64,000 nucleotides of DNA from Aquabacterium sp. A7-Y. Lineage in GTDB: Bacteria > Pseudomonadota > Gammaproteobacteria > Burkholderiales > Burkholderiaceae_C. A program made the position numbers and the translations under genes. Of the stretch, positions 24,671-33,970 are shown piece after piece (the first letter of the stretch is position 1; each line of letters begins with the position of its first letter). The notes under the pieces were generated by a model. The model was not told where the DNA came from and did no database searches. It saw only the letters and a list, made by a program, of their open reading frames with translations. The stretch lies in contig NZ_JAPFBW010000033.1 of the NCBI RefSeq assembly GCF_026153205.1, positions 1 through 64,000 of the forward strand. The letters run 5' to 3'.

Positions 24671-25636
24671 CTACGCCTGCACCGGGATCCAGACCTCGGT
24701 GTGCAGGTCTTCCGGCGCGGCGGTATCGGGGGTGTTGATGCACAACTCCAGGGGCGGCGCGTCGCGCAGCTGCTGCCCGGAGGCGGGCAGCCAGTCGCGG
24801 TAGATGGCTTCCCATACCCGGTGCAAGCCGGTGTACGCGCCGATGTGGGTGAACACCGCATAACGGCCAGGCGACAGCGCCTGCCAGGCCAGCGAGCCGG
24901 TGAGCGGAAGCTCGGGCTGCGTGCAGCGCCCGCGACCGTCGGCCATCGCGTAGCCGAACACCGCGCCGGCAACGAAGCGGCAATGCGGGTCGTCCGGCCC
25001 CTTGGGATCGTCAGGCACGATGCTCACGCTGCTGCTCACGACCGGCAACAGCCCGGCCGCGCCGACGGCGGACATCAGCTCGCCAAACGCTTGCTGCGCC
25101 GCGCGCACCATCGTATGGTCGACCATGCCGCGACTGGTGGCGGTGAGGGCGACGAGGCCTTGCGGCAGGCTGGCATAACGGGTGACTTGCATCGTGAGGT
25201 TTCCTTTGCTGGAGGTAGCTTGCTGGGGCAGGCGGGAGGGGGACAGCAGGTTGGTCCACGGCGCGGCAGCGCCGCGGCGCACCGCGGTGGGGGTGGTATC
25301 GAGCTCGCGGCGCAGCGCCTTGGCCAGCGACTGCGCCGACTCATAGCCCACCGCCAGCGCGATCTCGATCACCGGCTCGTCGCCGCTGGCCAACAGGGCG
25401 CAGGCGCGCTGCAGCCGGCGCCAGGTGACGTAGCTGCCGACGCTGCAACCGACATAGGCCCGGAACATGCGATGGAAGTGGTGGCGCGACATCGCCGCGC
25501 GATCGGCCAGCGTGTTGGCATCCAAGGGCTGGTCGAGGTGGGCGTCGACGAAGGCGAGCGCGCGCGAGATCAGCGCACCGCTGCGCTCAGGCACCGCGGT
25601 GGTCTGGGGTTTGAGTTGAGGTGCGAAAGGGGCCAT
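24671..25636 (-). CDS. AraC-type regulator fused to a GyrI-like effector domain
   Basis: The real start is ATG 25636 (MAPFAPQLKPQ). Residues about 20-115 form two AraC helix-turn-helices (LADRAAMSRHHFHRMFRAYVG; IEIALAVGYESAQSLAKALRRE). A linker leads to a GyrI-like/SRPBCC-type ligand domain from about residue 160: VTRYASLPQGLVALTATSRG, SPGRYAVFTHIGAYTGLHRVW, and PPLELCINTPDTAAPEDLHTE. Fusions of this kind (Rob/BmrR-like logic) sense small lipophilic compounds. Convergent with the PfpI gene and divergent from the Shedu gene. Confidence 0.85.
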   Translation of the reverse strand: MAPFAPQLKPQTTAVPERSGALISRALAFVDAHLDQPLDANTLADRAAMSRHHFHRMFRAYVGCSVGSYVTWRRLQRACALLASGDEPVIEIALAVGYESAQSLAKALRRELDTTPTAVRRGAAAPWTNLLSPSRLPQQATSSKGNLTMQVTRYASLPQGLVALTATSRGMVDHTMVRAAQQAFGELMSAVGAAGLLPVVSSSVSIVPDDPKGPDDPHCRFVAGAVFGYAMADGRGRCTQPELPLTGSLAWQALSPGRYAVFTHIGAYTGLHRVWEAIYRDWLPASGQQLRDAPPLELCINTPDTAAPEDLHTEVWIPVQA

Positions 25637-25848
25637 GCGGGCGCATTGTGGTGGCCGCCCGCATGACGGGCGTGTCCTCGTGTGCTCAAGCGAGCGGCCG
25701 GCTCCAAGGCCGCTCTCCAGCTTGCGCATCCCCCTGCCAGGTGGGCGTCGCGCATCTTGGGGCGATTCAACTTGTTGTAGTGGCGTTCCCCTCTGGAAAA
25801 GGCAAACTGGCGAGAGCAAAATCCGTCCTGCGGGGGCAAAGGGAAGCA

Positions 25849-27360
25849 ATGAATCAAGAGCGTTTTGACCTTGATGATGACCTCGACTTTGAACTGGATG
25901 ATCAATCGCAGGACATTGCCGACATCGAGGAGCAGCTTTTTGATGAGGCCGATCAGACGATTGAGCCGTGGGCATTCAATGCCAGCTTGACTGCCGCAAC
26001 GATTGACGGGCGGCCTTGCGCGGAAATCTATGCACATGGGACGACACAATTCCCACGCAAAGCGCAGCATCCCTTCAGGAGGGAGCTGCTAGCCCGGGTG
26101 ACAGCCAGCGAGATCGTCGCTTTCCCTCTTGTCTCTGCTCCCTATCGCCATGACTTTCTTGAGCCCAAGTATGATCCACTGAAACGCATTCGCATTCCAT
26201 TTTCCTCACTTGGTATCAACGGCAGCATTCCCAAATCCGTTGAAGAGTTCGACGAACTGCTCACCGCACTCCCAACAGGTTTCACCAAATACGCCCGACT
26301 CGGCCTCGGGCTGAAGAGAGCCTACAAACTCATTCCTGAGGCGCTGGCCAGAGACGATAGGCTCTCTGAAATGCTCCTCACGGGTGGAGACACCGCGGAA
26401 ATACATGGTTCGGTCTTTCACCTGGGCATCGAACGATTCGACTTGATTCGACGCTCCATCGATCGAATCACCGATCGCTCAAACGCCTACTCACTGAGAG
26501 ACAGAAGGCTCCTCACCTTCAATGAGCTGCTTCATAGGGCTGACCCGACACGTTTCGGTCGAGCTGTGCCGAGGGCCAGGCCGGGGGAGATCTTCGAGTT
26601 GGTTCAGCTTCGTGGCCGCGCACAAAACCTGAGTCCGGAAGACCGTCAAGCGGCTGCATCTGTCGTTGAAGCAGATGCCGAGAAGCTGGTCAAGGAAACA
26701 CCCAGGAAGTTGCTGGGCCTCAAAGCCGTCATCGAGCTGGTCACGCTCAAGGAGCTCATTGGCACGATGGAGGAGATGCTTGCCAGAAACCTGACAGAGC
26801 CCAGGTGGCAAGCCTTCTTCAAGGACAACCCCTTCATCCTCAGCTTGGCCTTTCCGCACCCCGTGATTCTGGTGGAGGACCAGGCCAGCGTTGGAGGAAC
26901 ACTTCTCAGCGGCAAGGGTGAAAGCGTCGCCGACTTCCTGCTGCAACAGAGATTTACAGGCGGCTTGGCCCTGATCGAGATCAAGCGCCCCTCCTCGAAG
27001 GTCTTGGAAAAGGACCCGTTTCGCGGTGATCTCTTTGCTCCACATCGAGATTTGACCAGTGCCATCGCGCAGGTTCTGGACCAAAGGACTCAGCTTCATC
27101 TCAACTTCACCCTGAAGGCTCAGGATCCGAAGCTGAAAGACACCCATATCTCATCCGTCAGCTGCGTCGTAGTCATAGGCACAACGCCCAACGGCATCGA
27201 CCAGCAGAGGTCATTTGATCTTTACCGCCACTCGACCCGGGATGTTGCGATCGTGACCTTCGATGAGCTGCTGGGGAAGCTCAAAGAGATCCTTCGGTTG
27301 CTGACACCCCTGGAGCCGCCACCGGCGCAGCAAACGGCCCCCCCGGAGTCCATCGACTGA
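25849..27360 (+). CDS. sduA: Shedu antiphage nuclease, SduA family (DUF4263)
   Basis: The 503-residue protein has a very acidic start (FDLDDDLDFELDDQ) and a large N-terminal region of unknown fold to about 310. The DUF4263 nuclease domain follows: RWQAFFKDNPFILSLAFPHP (319-338), KGESVADFLLQQ with D362, and GGLALIEIKRPSS with E377 and K379, a complete PD-(D/E)xK set. Shedu is a stand-alone phage defence system in which one protein senses infection and nicks or cuts DNA. ATG 25849 is chosen because the upstream frame lies under the divergent AraC gene. The next gene is close and co-oriented, so it may be part of the same unit. Confidence 0.85.
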   Translation: MNQERFDLDDDLDFELDDQSQDIADIEEQLFDEADQTIEPWAFNASLTAATIDGRPCAEIYAHGTTQFPRKAQHPFRRELLARVTASEIVAFPLVSAPYRHDFLEPKYDPLKRIRIPFSSLGINGSIPKSVEEFDELLTALPTGFTKYARLGLGLKRAYKLIPEALARDDRLSEMLLTGGDTAEIHGSVFHLGIERFDLIRRSIDRITDRSNAYSLRDRRLLTFNELLHRADPTRFGRAVPRARPGEIFELVQLRGRAQNLSPEDRQAAASVVEADAEKLVKETPRKLLGLKAVIELVTLKELIGTMEEMLARNLTEPRWQAFFKDNPFILSLAFPHPVILVEDQASVGGTLLSGKGESVADFLLQQRFTGGLALIEIKRPSSKVLEKDPFRGDLFAPHRDLTSAIAQVLDQRTQLHLNFTLKAQDPKLKDTHISSVSCVVVIGTTPNGIDQQRSFDLYRHSTRDVAIVTFDELLGKLKEILRLLTPLEPPPAQQTAPPESID

Positions 27361-27429
27361 TGCTAGGCTTCCCTTTTGCGATCGGGCACGGTCCCGAACT
27401 TCTACGATAACAACATGAGGAGGAGCTCC

Positions 27430-28425
27430 GTGCTTGCCATGACCGAAATCCGTATTCCCACCAAGCGCGTTCAGTCACTGGTATGGGATGGCGATTCACT
27501 CGTCGATTGGGTTGATGGCGGTCAGCGCTATCTGCTCGATGGCAACACTATTTCGCGGCAGGTCCGCTACGGCTTCCCTTTCGATTCCGCCGTATCCCTT
27601 GTCGGGAGCCGGTTCTCCGTGATCTACACGCGATGCGGGACCAAGGCACTGGTCCTCGATGAGGGGCGCGTTTTTCGCGAGATCAACAGAAGCTACTACC
27701 ACGCGGATGCCTACGAGTACCCCATCGCCGTCTTTCGATTGCCAACGGGGAGGGAGGTTTTGGCACACTGCCCCGATGACTATTGCCGACTCGAGATCGA
27801 GGATCTTGCGACAGGGGAGGTGCTGACGAAATCCATGGTTCGGAAGCCCACTGACGTCTTTCATTCGCGTCTCGCTGCGTCGCCCGATGGCCGCTACCTT
27901 CTCAGCGCCGGCTGGGTGTGGCATCCCCTTGATTGCATCAGCGTCTACGACATCAATGCAGCGCTCGAGGACCCGACCCACCTAGATGGTAAGGGCGTAG
28001 GTATCGACGCATGGGCCGAGGAAAGCAGCGCAAGCTTTCTCCCCGACGGCCGCCTGGCTGTGGCCTTGAAAGGCGACATCGACTCGGAAGACAGCCCTAC
28101 TGCGCGTGGCGAACTGATGACGTACGATCTCCGCCGTCCGAACGAACCGGCGGTTGTGGCTCCGGTCGGCAGATTGGGGACGATCATGGCCATGGGCGGC
28201 GATCACATCCTTGCTCTTTATGATCACCCCCGGTTGATCGACGTGCGTACCGGCGTCGAGTTGCAGAGTTGGCCACAGATGAGATCGGGAACTCAGGTCA
28301 GCAGCATCGTGGGGGCAGATCCACAGGTTCCGGTCGTCGCCGTCGACCCCGTGGGCCGACGCTTCGCGCTTGGAGATGCGGACGGCATCACAGTGGTTCA
28401 GGCAGAAGCCCTTTCAGAGGATTGA
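27430..28425 (+). CDS. Beta-propeller-like hypothetical protein downstream of Shedu
   Basis: The product (331 residues from GTG 27430, which has AGGAGG five to six bases upstream; ATG 27415 and 27439 are alternatives) is a chain of short beta-repeats resembling WD40/YVTN blades: SLVWDGDSLVDWVDGGQRY, LAASPDGRYLLSAGWVWHP, SASFLPDGRLAVALKGD, and VDPVGRRFALGDADGI. No enzymatic motif is seen. It starts 69 bases after sduA in the same direction. It might be an accessory sensor or only a neighbour; Shedu normally needs no partner. Confidence 0.55.
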   Translation: MLAMTEIRIPTKRVQSLVWDGDSLVDWVDGGQRYLLDGNTISRQVRYGFPFDSAVSLVGSRFSVIYTRCGTKALVLDEGRVFREINRSYYHADAYEYPIAVFRLPTGREVLAHCPDDYCRLEIEDLATGEVLTKSMVRKPTDVFHSRLAASPDGRYLLSAGWVWHPLDCISVYDINAALEDPTHLDGKGVGIDAWAEESSASFLPDGRLAVALKGDIDSEDSPTARGELMTYDLRRPNEPAVVAPVGRLGTIMAMGGDHILALYDHPRLIDVRTGVELQSWPQMRSGTQVSSIVGADPQVPVVAVDPVGRRFALGDADGITVVQAEALSED

Positions 28426-28552
28426 TTCTTCCAGCTTTCAGAAGCCAGCCATCCTGCAAGAGCCGTCGTAGCTTCCACGGTCTATAGAGGCGCCGCTGGG
28501 CATCTCCGGGCACAGGCCGGTGTGCAGCTTCAAAAGCTTCGTGCACCAACCC

Positions 28553-29419
28553 TCACACCTCTCGCCGGAACGGCAGCCGCATCAGGCCCCGCCAGTCGGT
28601 GCTGGCGGGATAGTGTTGCGGATCGCTGACCCCGACGGCCGCTGGCTCGCGGGTTCCGCGAAACCGGAAGGTACCGAAGACCTGGTCCCACACCGGGAGG
28701 GCCGTGGCGAAGTTCTGTGCCTCCCTTGGATCGACGCTGTGGTGCCGGCGGTGCAACTCGGCCGTGCCGACCAGGTAGTTGAGCCACCCCATGCGGCCTT
28801 GCGTGTTCGCATGGGTCGCGAACGACTGCAGCTGCTGGAACAGCGCGGCCAGCAGCACCGCGTTGGCCTCGAAGCCGAGCAGCATCAGAGGCAGCACCTT
28901 CACCAACTTGAGCAGCAGCACGTTGATCGGGTGGGTCGTGAGGTTGTTGGCCACGTTCAGCGACGGGGGCCGATGGTGCACTGCATGCACCCGCCACAGC
29001 CAACCGCCCGTGTGCATCGCGCGATGTAGCCAGTAGGCGGCCAACTCAGACACCAGCAAGGCCAGCGGCGCGGCCGCCCACAAGGGCAGCGCTGCGGCCA
29101 GGCCGGCAGCCGCCGGTCGTGCGGCAAGCAGCAGCGCGAGGCTGGCAGCCAGCCAGCCGCCCAGCGTGTCGGCCAGCGCGTTCACACTGAAGAAGATGCC
29201 GTCGCGCCGCAAGGCCCGGCCGTCCGGCGCCCAATCCGCGCGATGCGGCAACCATCGCTCTGCGACCCCGAACCACACCAGCGTCAATACCAGGTGGGCT
29301 GCCAGCGCGGCCTGCCCGTTCCAGCCGCCCTGCAAGGCAGCCGTCGCATAAAGCGGGAGAATCGCCAGCCCGCCCAGATGGGCCCAGTTCCAGCCCTGTG
29401 TAACATGATCATTCGACAT
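28553..29419 (-). CDS. Fatty acid hydroxylase / sterol desaturase family protein
   Basis: From ATG 29419 the 288-residue membrane protein has at least four hydrophobic helices and the eight-histidine pattern of the superfamily: HRAMH, HAVHH and HRRHH. These ligate the di-iron centre that hydroxylates or desaturates a lipid in the cytoplasmic membrane. Bacterial members act on fatty acids, hopanoids, carotenoids or ornithine lipids; which of these applies is not clear. It is divergent from a Crp/Fnr regulator with about 65 bases between the two starts, suggesting control by it. Confidence 0.85.
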   Translation of the reverse strand: MSNDHVTQGWNWAHLGGLAILPLYATAALQGGWNGQAALAAHLVLTLVWFGVAERWLPHRADWAPDGRALRRDGIFFSVNALADTLGGWLAASLALLLAARPAAAGLAAALPLWAAAPLALLVSELAAYWLHRAMHTGGWLWRVHAVHHRPPSLNVANNLTTHPINVLLLKLVKVLPLMLLGFEANAVLLAALFQQLQSFATHANTQGRMGWLNYLVGTAELHRRHHSVDPREAQNFATALPVWDQVFGTFRFRGTREPAAVGVSDPQHYPASTDWRGLMRLPFRREV

Positions 29420-29483
29420 TGCACCGCGTTCCGCATTGTTGAAAGCGGCATGCTGGAGCGCGTTCAACGGCGACGCATTAACC

Positions 29484-30110
29484 ATGGTTCATTGCCCCGA
29501 CCCTCAGCCGCTCGTCAGTTGCCTGGCCTGCACCCCGACCGAGCTCGCGCGCCTGACGAGCTCCGACCCCGCGCTGCTGCGCCGCTGGCAGGCGCTGCCA
29601 CGGCGCATCCTCGCCGCCGGCGCGAGCTTGCTGCGCACGGGAGACTTGGCCGACACGGTGTGGTTGATCGAGGCAGGCTTGGTGCGCTTCTATTTCCTGA
29701 GCCAGAACGGCATCGAGCGCAACAAGTCCTTCCATGCCGAAGGAGCCTGGATCGCAGGCAGCATGCCGCCTCTGGTCTCAGCCAGCCCCTACACCATCGA
29801 AGCACTGGAACCGTCAAGGGTGGTGGCCTTGTCGTATGTCGAGCTGAGGGCTTTGCAGCGCGAATTTCCGCTGGCGGAGCCCTTGCTGGCCGACGCACTG
29901 GCCTGTGTGTTCGCACGCCAATCGGCGCGCGAGGCACAGCTGCTGACGCAGGATGCGGCGCAGCGATACCGCCAGTTTCTCGCCGAGCAGCCCACTGTGG
30001 CGGCCCGGCTGCCGCTGCACCACGTCGCAAGCTACCTCGGCATCACGAACGTGGCGCTGTCGCGCATTCGACAGCGCCTGGGCATGGGCGATGCGCGCCG
30101 GCGCGCCTGA
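29484..30110 (+). CDS. Crp/Fnr-family transcriptional regulator
   Basis: The 208-residue protein (ATG 29484) has a cyclic-nucleotide-binding-type beta-roll (RILAAGASLLRTGDLADTVWLIEAGLVRFYFL) and a C-terminal winged helix (LPLHHVASYLGITNVALSRIRQRL). Two N-terminal cysteines (HCPDPQPLVSCLAC) might hold a metal or cluster, though the pattern is not that of Fnr. It probably controls the divergent hydroxylase gene. Confidence 0.8.
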   Translation: MVHCPDPQPLVSCLACTPTELARLTSSDPALLRRWQALPRRILAAGASLLRTGDLADTVWLIEAGLVRFYFLSQNGIERNKSFHAEGAWIAGSMPPLVSASPYTIEALEPSRVVALSYVELRALQREFPLAEPLLADALACVFARQSAREAQLLTQDAAQRYRQFLAEQPTVAARLPLHHVASYLGITNVALSRIRQRLGMGDARRRA

Positions 30111-30198
30111 GGCTGAGTGCGCGAGCTTGCCGGGGGTAGGTGGTGTACGCCCGGGCTTCCTCAAGGGCGTGAGGTCAGCGCGCCGTCAGGCATTGCCA

Positions 30199-30293
30199 TG
30201 GAGAGACTCACTGGGCCGAGACGCGCCGACCTTGGGCGTCGATGACCACCTTGCCGGCCTCCTTCGTGAAAGGACCCTGCTGGGGCGACGGCA
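30199..30293 (-). repeat. Direct repeat, copy 1: arsC 3' end fragment
   Basis: These 95 bases match 56146-56240 with two mismatches that I can find and in the same orientation. They encode the last 28 residues of the glutaredoxin-type arsenate reductase (PSPQQGPFTKEAGKVVIDAQ, then GRRVSAQ, stop). Beyond 30293 the sequence changes to a transposase fragment, while the copy at 56 kb continues into the intact arsC. Confidence 0.9.
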
Positions 30294-30618
30294 AGAGGAT
30301 GCGCCGTTTGCGGATCAACGCCACCTCGGCGAAGTGGCGCAGCTTCTCTTCGTCCGGGGCCTTGAAGCGCCCCTGACCAAATTGGTCTAGGGCGCGTCCA
30401 TGTACGTGCCTGAGGTACAGCAGCGCGGCCATCAGCCGCGTGGGTGGCGCAGGACGGCCAGTATGGGCGACAAACTGCGGGCTCCAGCGCCGCTCGAAAT
30501 CGTCCCAGTCGATCAACTTCGCCAGCTTCACCAGTTCGTGGCGCTGATCGATCAGATTGACCAACTCCAGGCGGAACAGCTCTTGATCACTGCGTGCTGT
30601 TGGCGGCTTCGGCCCCAT
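30294..30618 (-). pseudogene. IS5-family transposase N-terminal fragment
   Basis: The minus strand starts MGPKPPTARSDQELFRLELV and continues NLIDQRHELVKLAKLIDWDDF, ERRWSPQF and TGRPAPPTRLMAALLYLRH, the N-terminal part of IS5-family (IS5/IS1182-like) transposases. After about 105 residues it fuses in frame to the arsC tail, so the catalytic domain is missing. The segment RALDQFGQGRFKAPDEEKL may already be another frame. Together with the repeat it marks the left edge of the arsenic region. Confidence 0.7.
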
Positions 30619-30964
30619 TCAATCTCCCCGTCCAATTTGCAAGCTTCTCATCTCCATTAAACCGATTTCTTGCAAACCGCACCAGCGCCAAGGCGTGTCA
30701 GTTCGAGTCCGGACGCGGCGCCAGCAGGTTGTTCAGGGCCGACTCGGTAGCGCGGGGCGCTCCCTGGAGCAGTGATGGCAGCTGTAAGAGGCGGGCAAGA
30801 CCTGCGACGTAGGAGCCGGAACGCACGACGCGTGCGGGATCACGGCAGCCATTACCCGGGCAGGGAGCGACCGGCCACGGCCAGTCAACCGCGGCGGGGA
30901 TCTCACCAAGGAGGCCGCGCTGCGGGTTGGGATAGCGCGCAACCCTCGCTGCGATGGCCGCCGT
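30619..30964. other. Non-coding stretch
   Basis: No gene or repeat that I can support between the IS5 fragment and the DUF924 gene. Confidence 0.3.
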
Positions 30965-31603
30965 TCAGAAGGAGCTGTTCGGTTCGGTGAGGAACACGGC
31001 TTCGCTCTCCGTCGTAGTTCGTCCCAGGACGGCATTGCGATGGGGGAAGCGCCCGAACCGCTCCACGATCTCTAGGTGGCGTCGCGCGTACCCGTAGCTC
31101 ATCTCGAAAAACTGCAGGTTGTGGGGCGACTTCACCTTGGCGGCGTCGCGCAATTCTCCAAACAGGGCAAGCATCTGCTGTTGATCTTCGACCCGCTCAG
31201 AGTGCATCAGCGGCGTGTACAGGAACATCGCATAAGCAAGCGGCAGCTCACGATGAACCGACGTCTCCAGTGTGCCAAGCGTGAGGACGCGGGCGAGCTC
31301 GTCGGTCGCGTACATCTTCGGGAGGCCTCGAAACATGTGACGAGGAAACTGGTCCAGCACCAGGATCGCGCCGAGGCGGTCACGCACCGCGCCGGGCTGC
31401 CAGCCATCCTGCAGCAACTGCTGCAGCTCGCCATAGAGGCCGGAGTACCGCTCCCGAATATAAGAATCGACCTCGGGCTGCTTCGCATTCCAGCGCAGGA
31501 AGGCCGGATGTTGGGGCCCCAGCTGCGTACTGTCGTCCACATCGGCGAACCAGTAGTCGAGGACGTCGGAACCCAGCGCCCCTTCAATTTCGGTCCTTGT
31601 CAT
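30965..31603 (-). CDS. DUF924 family protein
   Basis: The 212-residue helical protein carries the family signature: DVLDYWFADVDDSTQLGPQH, then VRDRLGAILVLDQFPRHMFRG, and YAMFLYTPLMHSERVEDQQQM, with a closing FGRFPHRNAVLGR. DUF924 proteins have a TPR-like fold and unknown function, and they are widespread in proteobacteria. The start at ATG 31603 follows AGGGAG; the longer upstream frame is not conserved-looking. Confidence 0.85.
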   Translation of the reverse strand: MTRTEIEGALGSDVLDYWFADVDDSTQLGPQHPAFLRWNAKQPEVDSYIRERYSGLYGELQQLLQDGWQPGAVRDRLGAILVLDQFPRHMFRGLPKMYATDELARVLTLGTLETSVHRELPLAYAMFLYTPLMHSERVEDQQQMLALFGELRDAAKVKSPHNLQFFEMSYGYARRHLEIVERFGRFPHRNAVLGRTTTESEAVFLTEPNSSF

Positions 31604-31912
31604 TCCCAGCAACTCCCTGCGATGGTGGAGATCTGCAGGACCACGTGCCAGTGGGGATGCACCGCGGCCCACCCCCTGCACTCTGCGACTTGTCGATTGC
31701 GTCAAGCTAGAGCAGCGGGGACCGAATTTCTCGCCGGCACCCGCCGAGCGCATTTTCGCTCGTAAGACGCGAGATTGCGGCGCCAAGGCCGCATGCGGCA
31801 CTCGACAATTCTTCGACCTTACCCACCGCTCTTGACGGGCAGCGCCCGGGACAGGCGTCGATGACGCGACACAGGGCGCCTTCGCAATTTCTTGGGTCCC
31901 CAACCTTCCGCC
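31604..31912. other. Non-coding stretch
   Basis: About 310 bases between the DUF924 start and the ArsR stop codon. No feature recognised. Confidence 0.3.
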
Positions 31913-32287
31913 CTATTCCCGACGCCGCCGGTCCTCTGGGCCGTCGCCCGCCACCGCTGCTTCGATCTCCTGGCAGTCCTCCCGTATCCCTCCGGTACAC
32001 GGACGCCCTCCGCAACAATGCGCCGTCAAATAGGCGACAACGCAATTCATGTGCTCCAACGAAGCACGGTAGATCAGAAAACGACCACACCGTTCCTGGC
32101 TCACAAGCTGCGCGTGCACGAGCTCTTTCAAGTGGAAAGACAGTGTCGGAGACGGCACGCCGAGGCATTCGCTCAGCGAACTTGGCACGACGCCGCAGCC
32201 ACCGGCCGCCACAAGAGTCCGGAATACGCGCAGGCGTATCGGTTGAGCTAGCGCGGCCAGCGCCCGTACAACTAGTGCTTCTTCCAT
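31913..32287 (-). CDS. arsR: ArsR/SmtB-family regulator 1 (aio side)
   Basis: The 124-residue protein has the ArsR winged helix: LAALAQPIRLRVFRTLVAAG, LGVPSPTLSFHLKELVHAQLV, and RCGRFLIYRASLEHMNCVVAYL, then a cysteine-rich end (HCCGGRPCTGG). It is strongly similar to the second ArsR at 58.5 kb, including the C-terminal Cys pair expected to bind arsenite; the family represses until As(III) binds. It is the outermost gene of the aio side. No AioS/AioR two-component genes are seen, so this protein or the LuxR-type neighbour may replace them. Confidence 0.85.
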   Translation of the reverse strand: MEEALVVRALAALAQPIRLRVFRTLVAAGGCGVVPSSLSECLGVPSPTLSFHLKELVHAQLVSQERCGRFLIYRASLEHMNCVVAYLTAHCCGGRPCTGGIREDCQEIEAAVAGDGPEDRRRRE

Positions 32288-32401
32288 GGCTGTCCTGGCA
32301 CCAAGAACCAGCTCCTGTCGCCACGCCGAGTGGCGAGACGCGGATGAACTTGACTGAGTGCGAACGGTTGCAGAGCTCTGATCAGCAACCGGGCGCCCGG
32401 G

Positions 32402-33109
32402 CTACTGGAGCAGCTGGATCTGCGCCGCTTTGGCGACCGCTTGGGTTCGATTCACAACATTCAGCTTACGGTAAATATTCTGCAGGTGGAATTTCACCGT
32501 GCGCTCTGAAATGCCGACGATCAACCCCGTCTCCCAGCAGCCTTTGCCTTCAGCCGTCCAATGAAGGACCTCGCGCTCTCTGGGGGTTAGGTAAGCAGCG
32601 GTCAACTCGCCGTGCTGGCTGCCAAGCCGTTGCATGGCGGTGTTCACGTAGGGCAGCAGCGTCTTCAAGAGGGCCAACAGCTCGTCCGGGCTGCGCTCCT
32701 TCGTGCTGGAGACCATGCACAACGGAGGCTCGCCGACCTTATGGCTGTGGCAAACGACAACCCGGCGGTTGCAGGGATCGCTCGCATCCCCGGACGAAAC
32801 GCCGGCGCTTCCCGCGTTAGCGCAGCCAGACGCCTTCGCGGAGCCCGCACATGGCGACAGCGGCAGAACGGCCGGCTCATCGGATAACGATAGGACAGGA
32901 GCGAAGTTGCTACATCGATAGGGGAGCGATTCCTCTTGCTCCCCGCCGCACCGCCCAATGACCATCTCGTCAAGATTCAGCACGTCGCGAGCCAGCTGCC
33001 GCAGCGAGTCGTAGAAGGACTTGCGCTCCGACAGTCTGCTGCTTGCAGCGACGAAATTCAGAATCTCGTGAAAGGCGGACTCGGAGAGCTGGACGACAGA
33101 GTCATTCAT
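32402..33109 (-). CDS. Cysteine-rich LuxR-type regulator (probable As-island regulator)
   Basis: From ATG 33109 the protein has 235 residues, the normal size of quorum-sensing LuxR proteins. The C-terminal 60 residues are a LuxR helix-turn-helix: LTPREREVLHWTAEGKGCWE, then ISERTVKFHLQNIYRKLN and NRTQAVAKAAQ; the GK-x-x-W-E stretch is typical of the autoinducer-type subfamily. The N-terminal half does not show the usual acyl-homoserine-lactone pocket and instead has seven cysteines (IGRCGGE, YRCSNF, SPCAGSAKASGCANAG, DPCNRRVVVCHSHK, LCMV), which suggests a metalloid sensor. No luxI is seen. Dyads like lux boxes precede four units of the island. Arsenic sensing is inference. Confidence 0.7.
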   Translation of the reverse strand: MNDSVVQLSESAFHEILNFVAASSRLSERKSFYDSLRQLARDVLNLDEMVIGRCGGEQEESLPYRCSNFAPVLSLSDEPAVLPLSPCAGSAKASGCANAGSAGVSSGDASDPCNRRVVVCHSHKVGEPPLCMVSSTKERSPDELLALLKTLLPYVNTAMQRLGSQHGELTAAYLTPREREVLHWTAEGKGCWETGLIVGISERTVKFHLQNIYRKLNVVNRTQAVAKAAQIQLLQ

Positions 33110-33230
33110 GTTCTCATCCCTGAAGTGATCCATCCGCCAGCCGGCCGTCAACGTACTGCTATTCGAGACAACACACTGTCGAACTCTTACAGATAGACAA
33201 GCAGCTGCTGCAAATGAAGCACTGTTGATC

Positions 33231-33872
33231 TTACAACTCGTATGGCTTGCTGCCTACTGCGCAAGTCCCCCGGGAAATAGGGCCTTGCGCAATCGAGGCC
33301 TGGAAACTGCGGCAGTTCTCGAAGCCGACACGTTGCAGAGCCTCGACCACCTCCTCCGGCGAGTAGAGCGTGAAGACACCGGTTTTGGTCATCGCGACGG
33401 CGGCCATCTCCTCGCGGTCGCCGATATACACGGCGACCCGCGCGCCAGGCCGCGCGACGCGGAACATCTCAGTCAGCTCTACCTGAGGCGCCTGCCAAAA
33501 GTACATGACGTTGACGCAATAGATCCTATCGAACGTGTTTTCCGGATAGGGCAACTGTGCAGCGTCCCCAATACGCAAGTGGACTTTGCCTCCGGCGACA
33601 CCGGCGCGGTTACGGCGCGCGGCCTGCCTCAGCATCGCGTTCGATAGGTCAATGCCAGACACCCGGCCCGAGCCAAGCATTCGCTCAATCTGCTGAATAG
33701 CGCGTCCCGGCCCAAAGCCAATCTCCAGAACCAGGCTCTCAGGCTGAATGTCGAGTAGGGAAATCACCCAGTCGTTCACACCTTGATTGACGCGGCCCAT
33801 GCCGAGACCGAAGAGACGCCCAAGCAGACCGGATGGCCGTCGCGCCTGCTGAGCCAATACGTGAGCAATCAT
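33231..33872 (-). CDS. Class I SAM-dependent methyltransferase
   Basis: The 213-residue protein (ATG 33872, preceded by GGAGGG) has motif I VLEIGFGPGRAIQQIERML, then SGIDLSNAMLRQAARRN, and DAAQLPYPENTFDRIYCVNV. It looks like a UbiE/Arsm-type small-molecule methyltransferase but lacks the cysteine set of arsenite methyltransferases, so the acceptor is unknown. It is divergent from aioB and shares the 224-base region with the lux-box-like dyad, so it may belong to the arsenic regulon. Confidence 0.75.
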   Translation of the reverse strand: MIAHVLAQQARRPSGLLGRLFGLGMGRVNQGVNDWVISLLDIQPESLVLEIGFGPGRAIQQIERMLGSGRVSGIDLSNAMLRQAARRNRAGVAGGKVHLRIGDAAQLPYPENTFDRIYCVNVMYFWQAPQVELTEMFRVARPGARVAVYIGDREEMAAVAMTKTGVFTLYSPEEVVEALQRVGFENCRSFQASIAQGPISRGTCAVGSKPYEL

Positions 33873-33970
33873 CTTCCCTCCGCACATTCTCGGTGCACCG
33901 GGGACATTTACGGACGCACACCCTGACGCGTCCGGTTTGCCCATCAGAGGGCAGCCTCCAAATCGCGTCA

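Noticed and set aside
25621-25848. N-terminal extension of the Shedu protein
   Set aside because: The frame is open, but the residues overlap the divergent AraC gene and are not protein-like; ATG 25849 begins the acidic, well-formed part.
33165-33204. Possible fifth lux-box-like site upstream of the LuxR-type gene (CTG...CAG near CACTGTCGAACTCTTACAG)
   Set aside because: The spacing is 11 bases instead of 10 between CTG and CAG, and the arms beyond are not symmetrical. It could be autoregulatory but does not meet the pattern of the other four.
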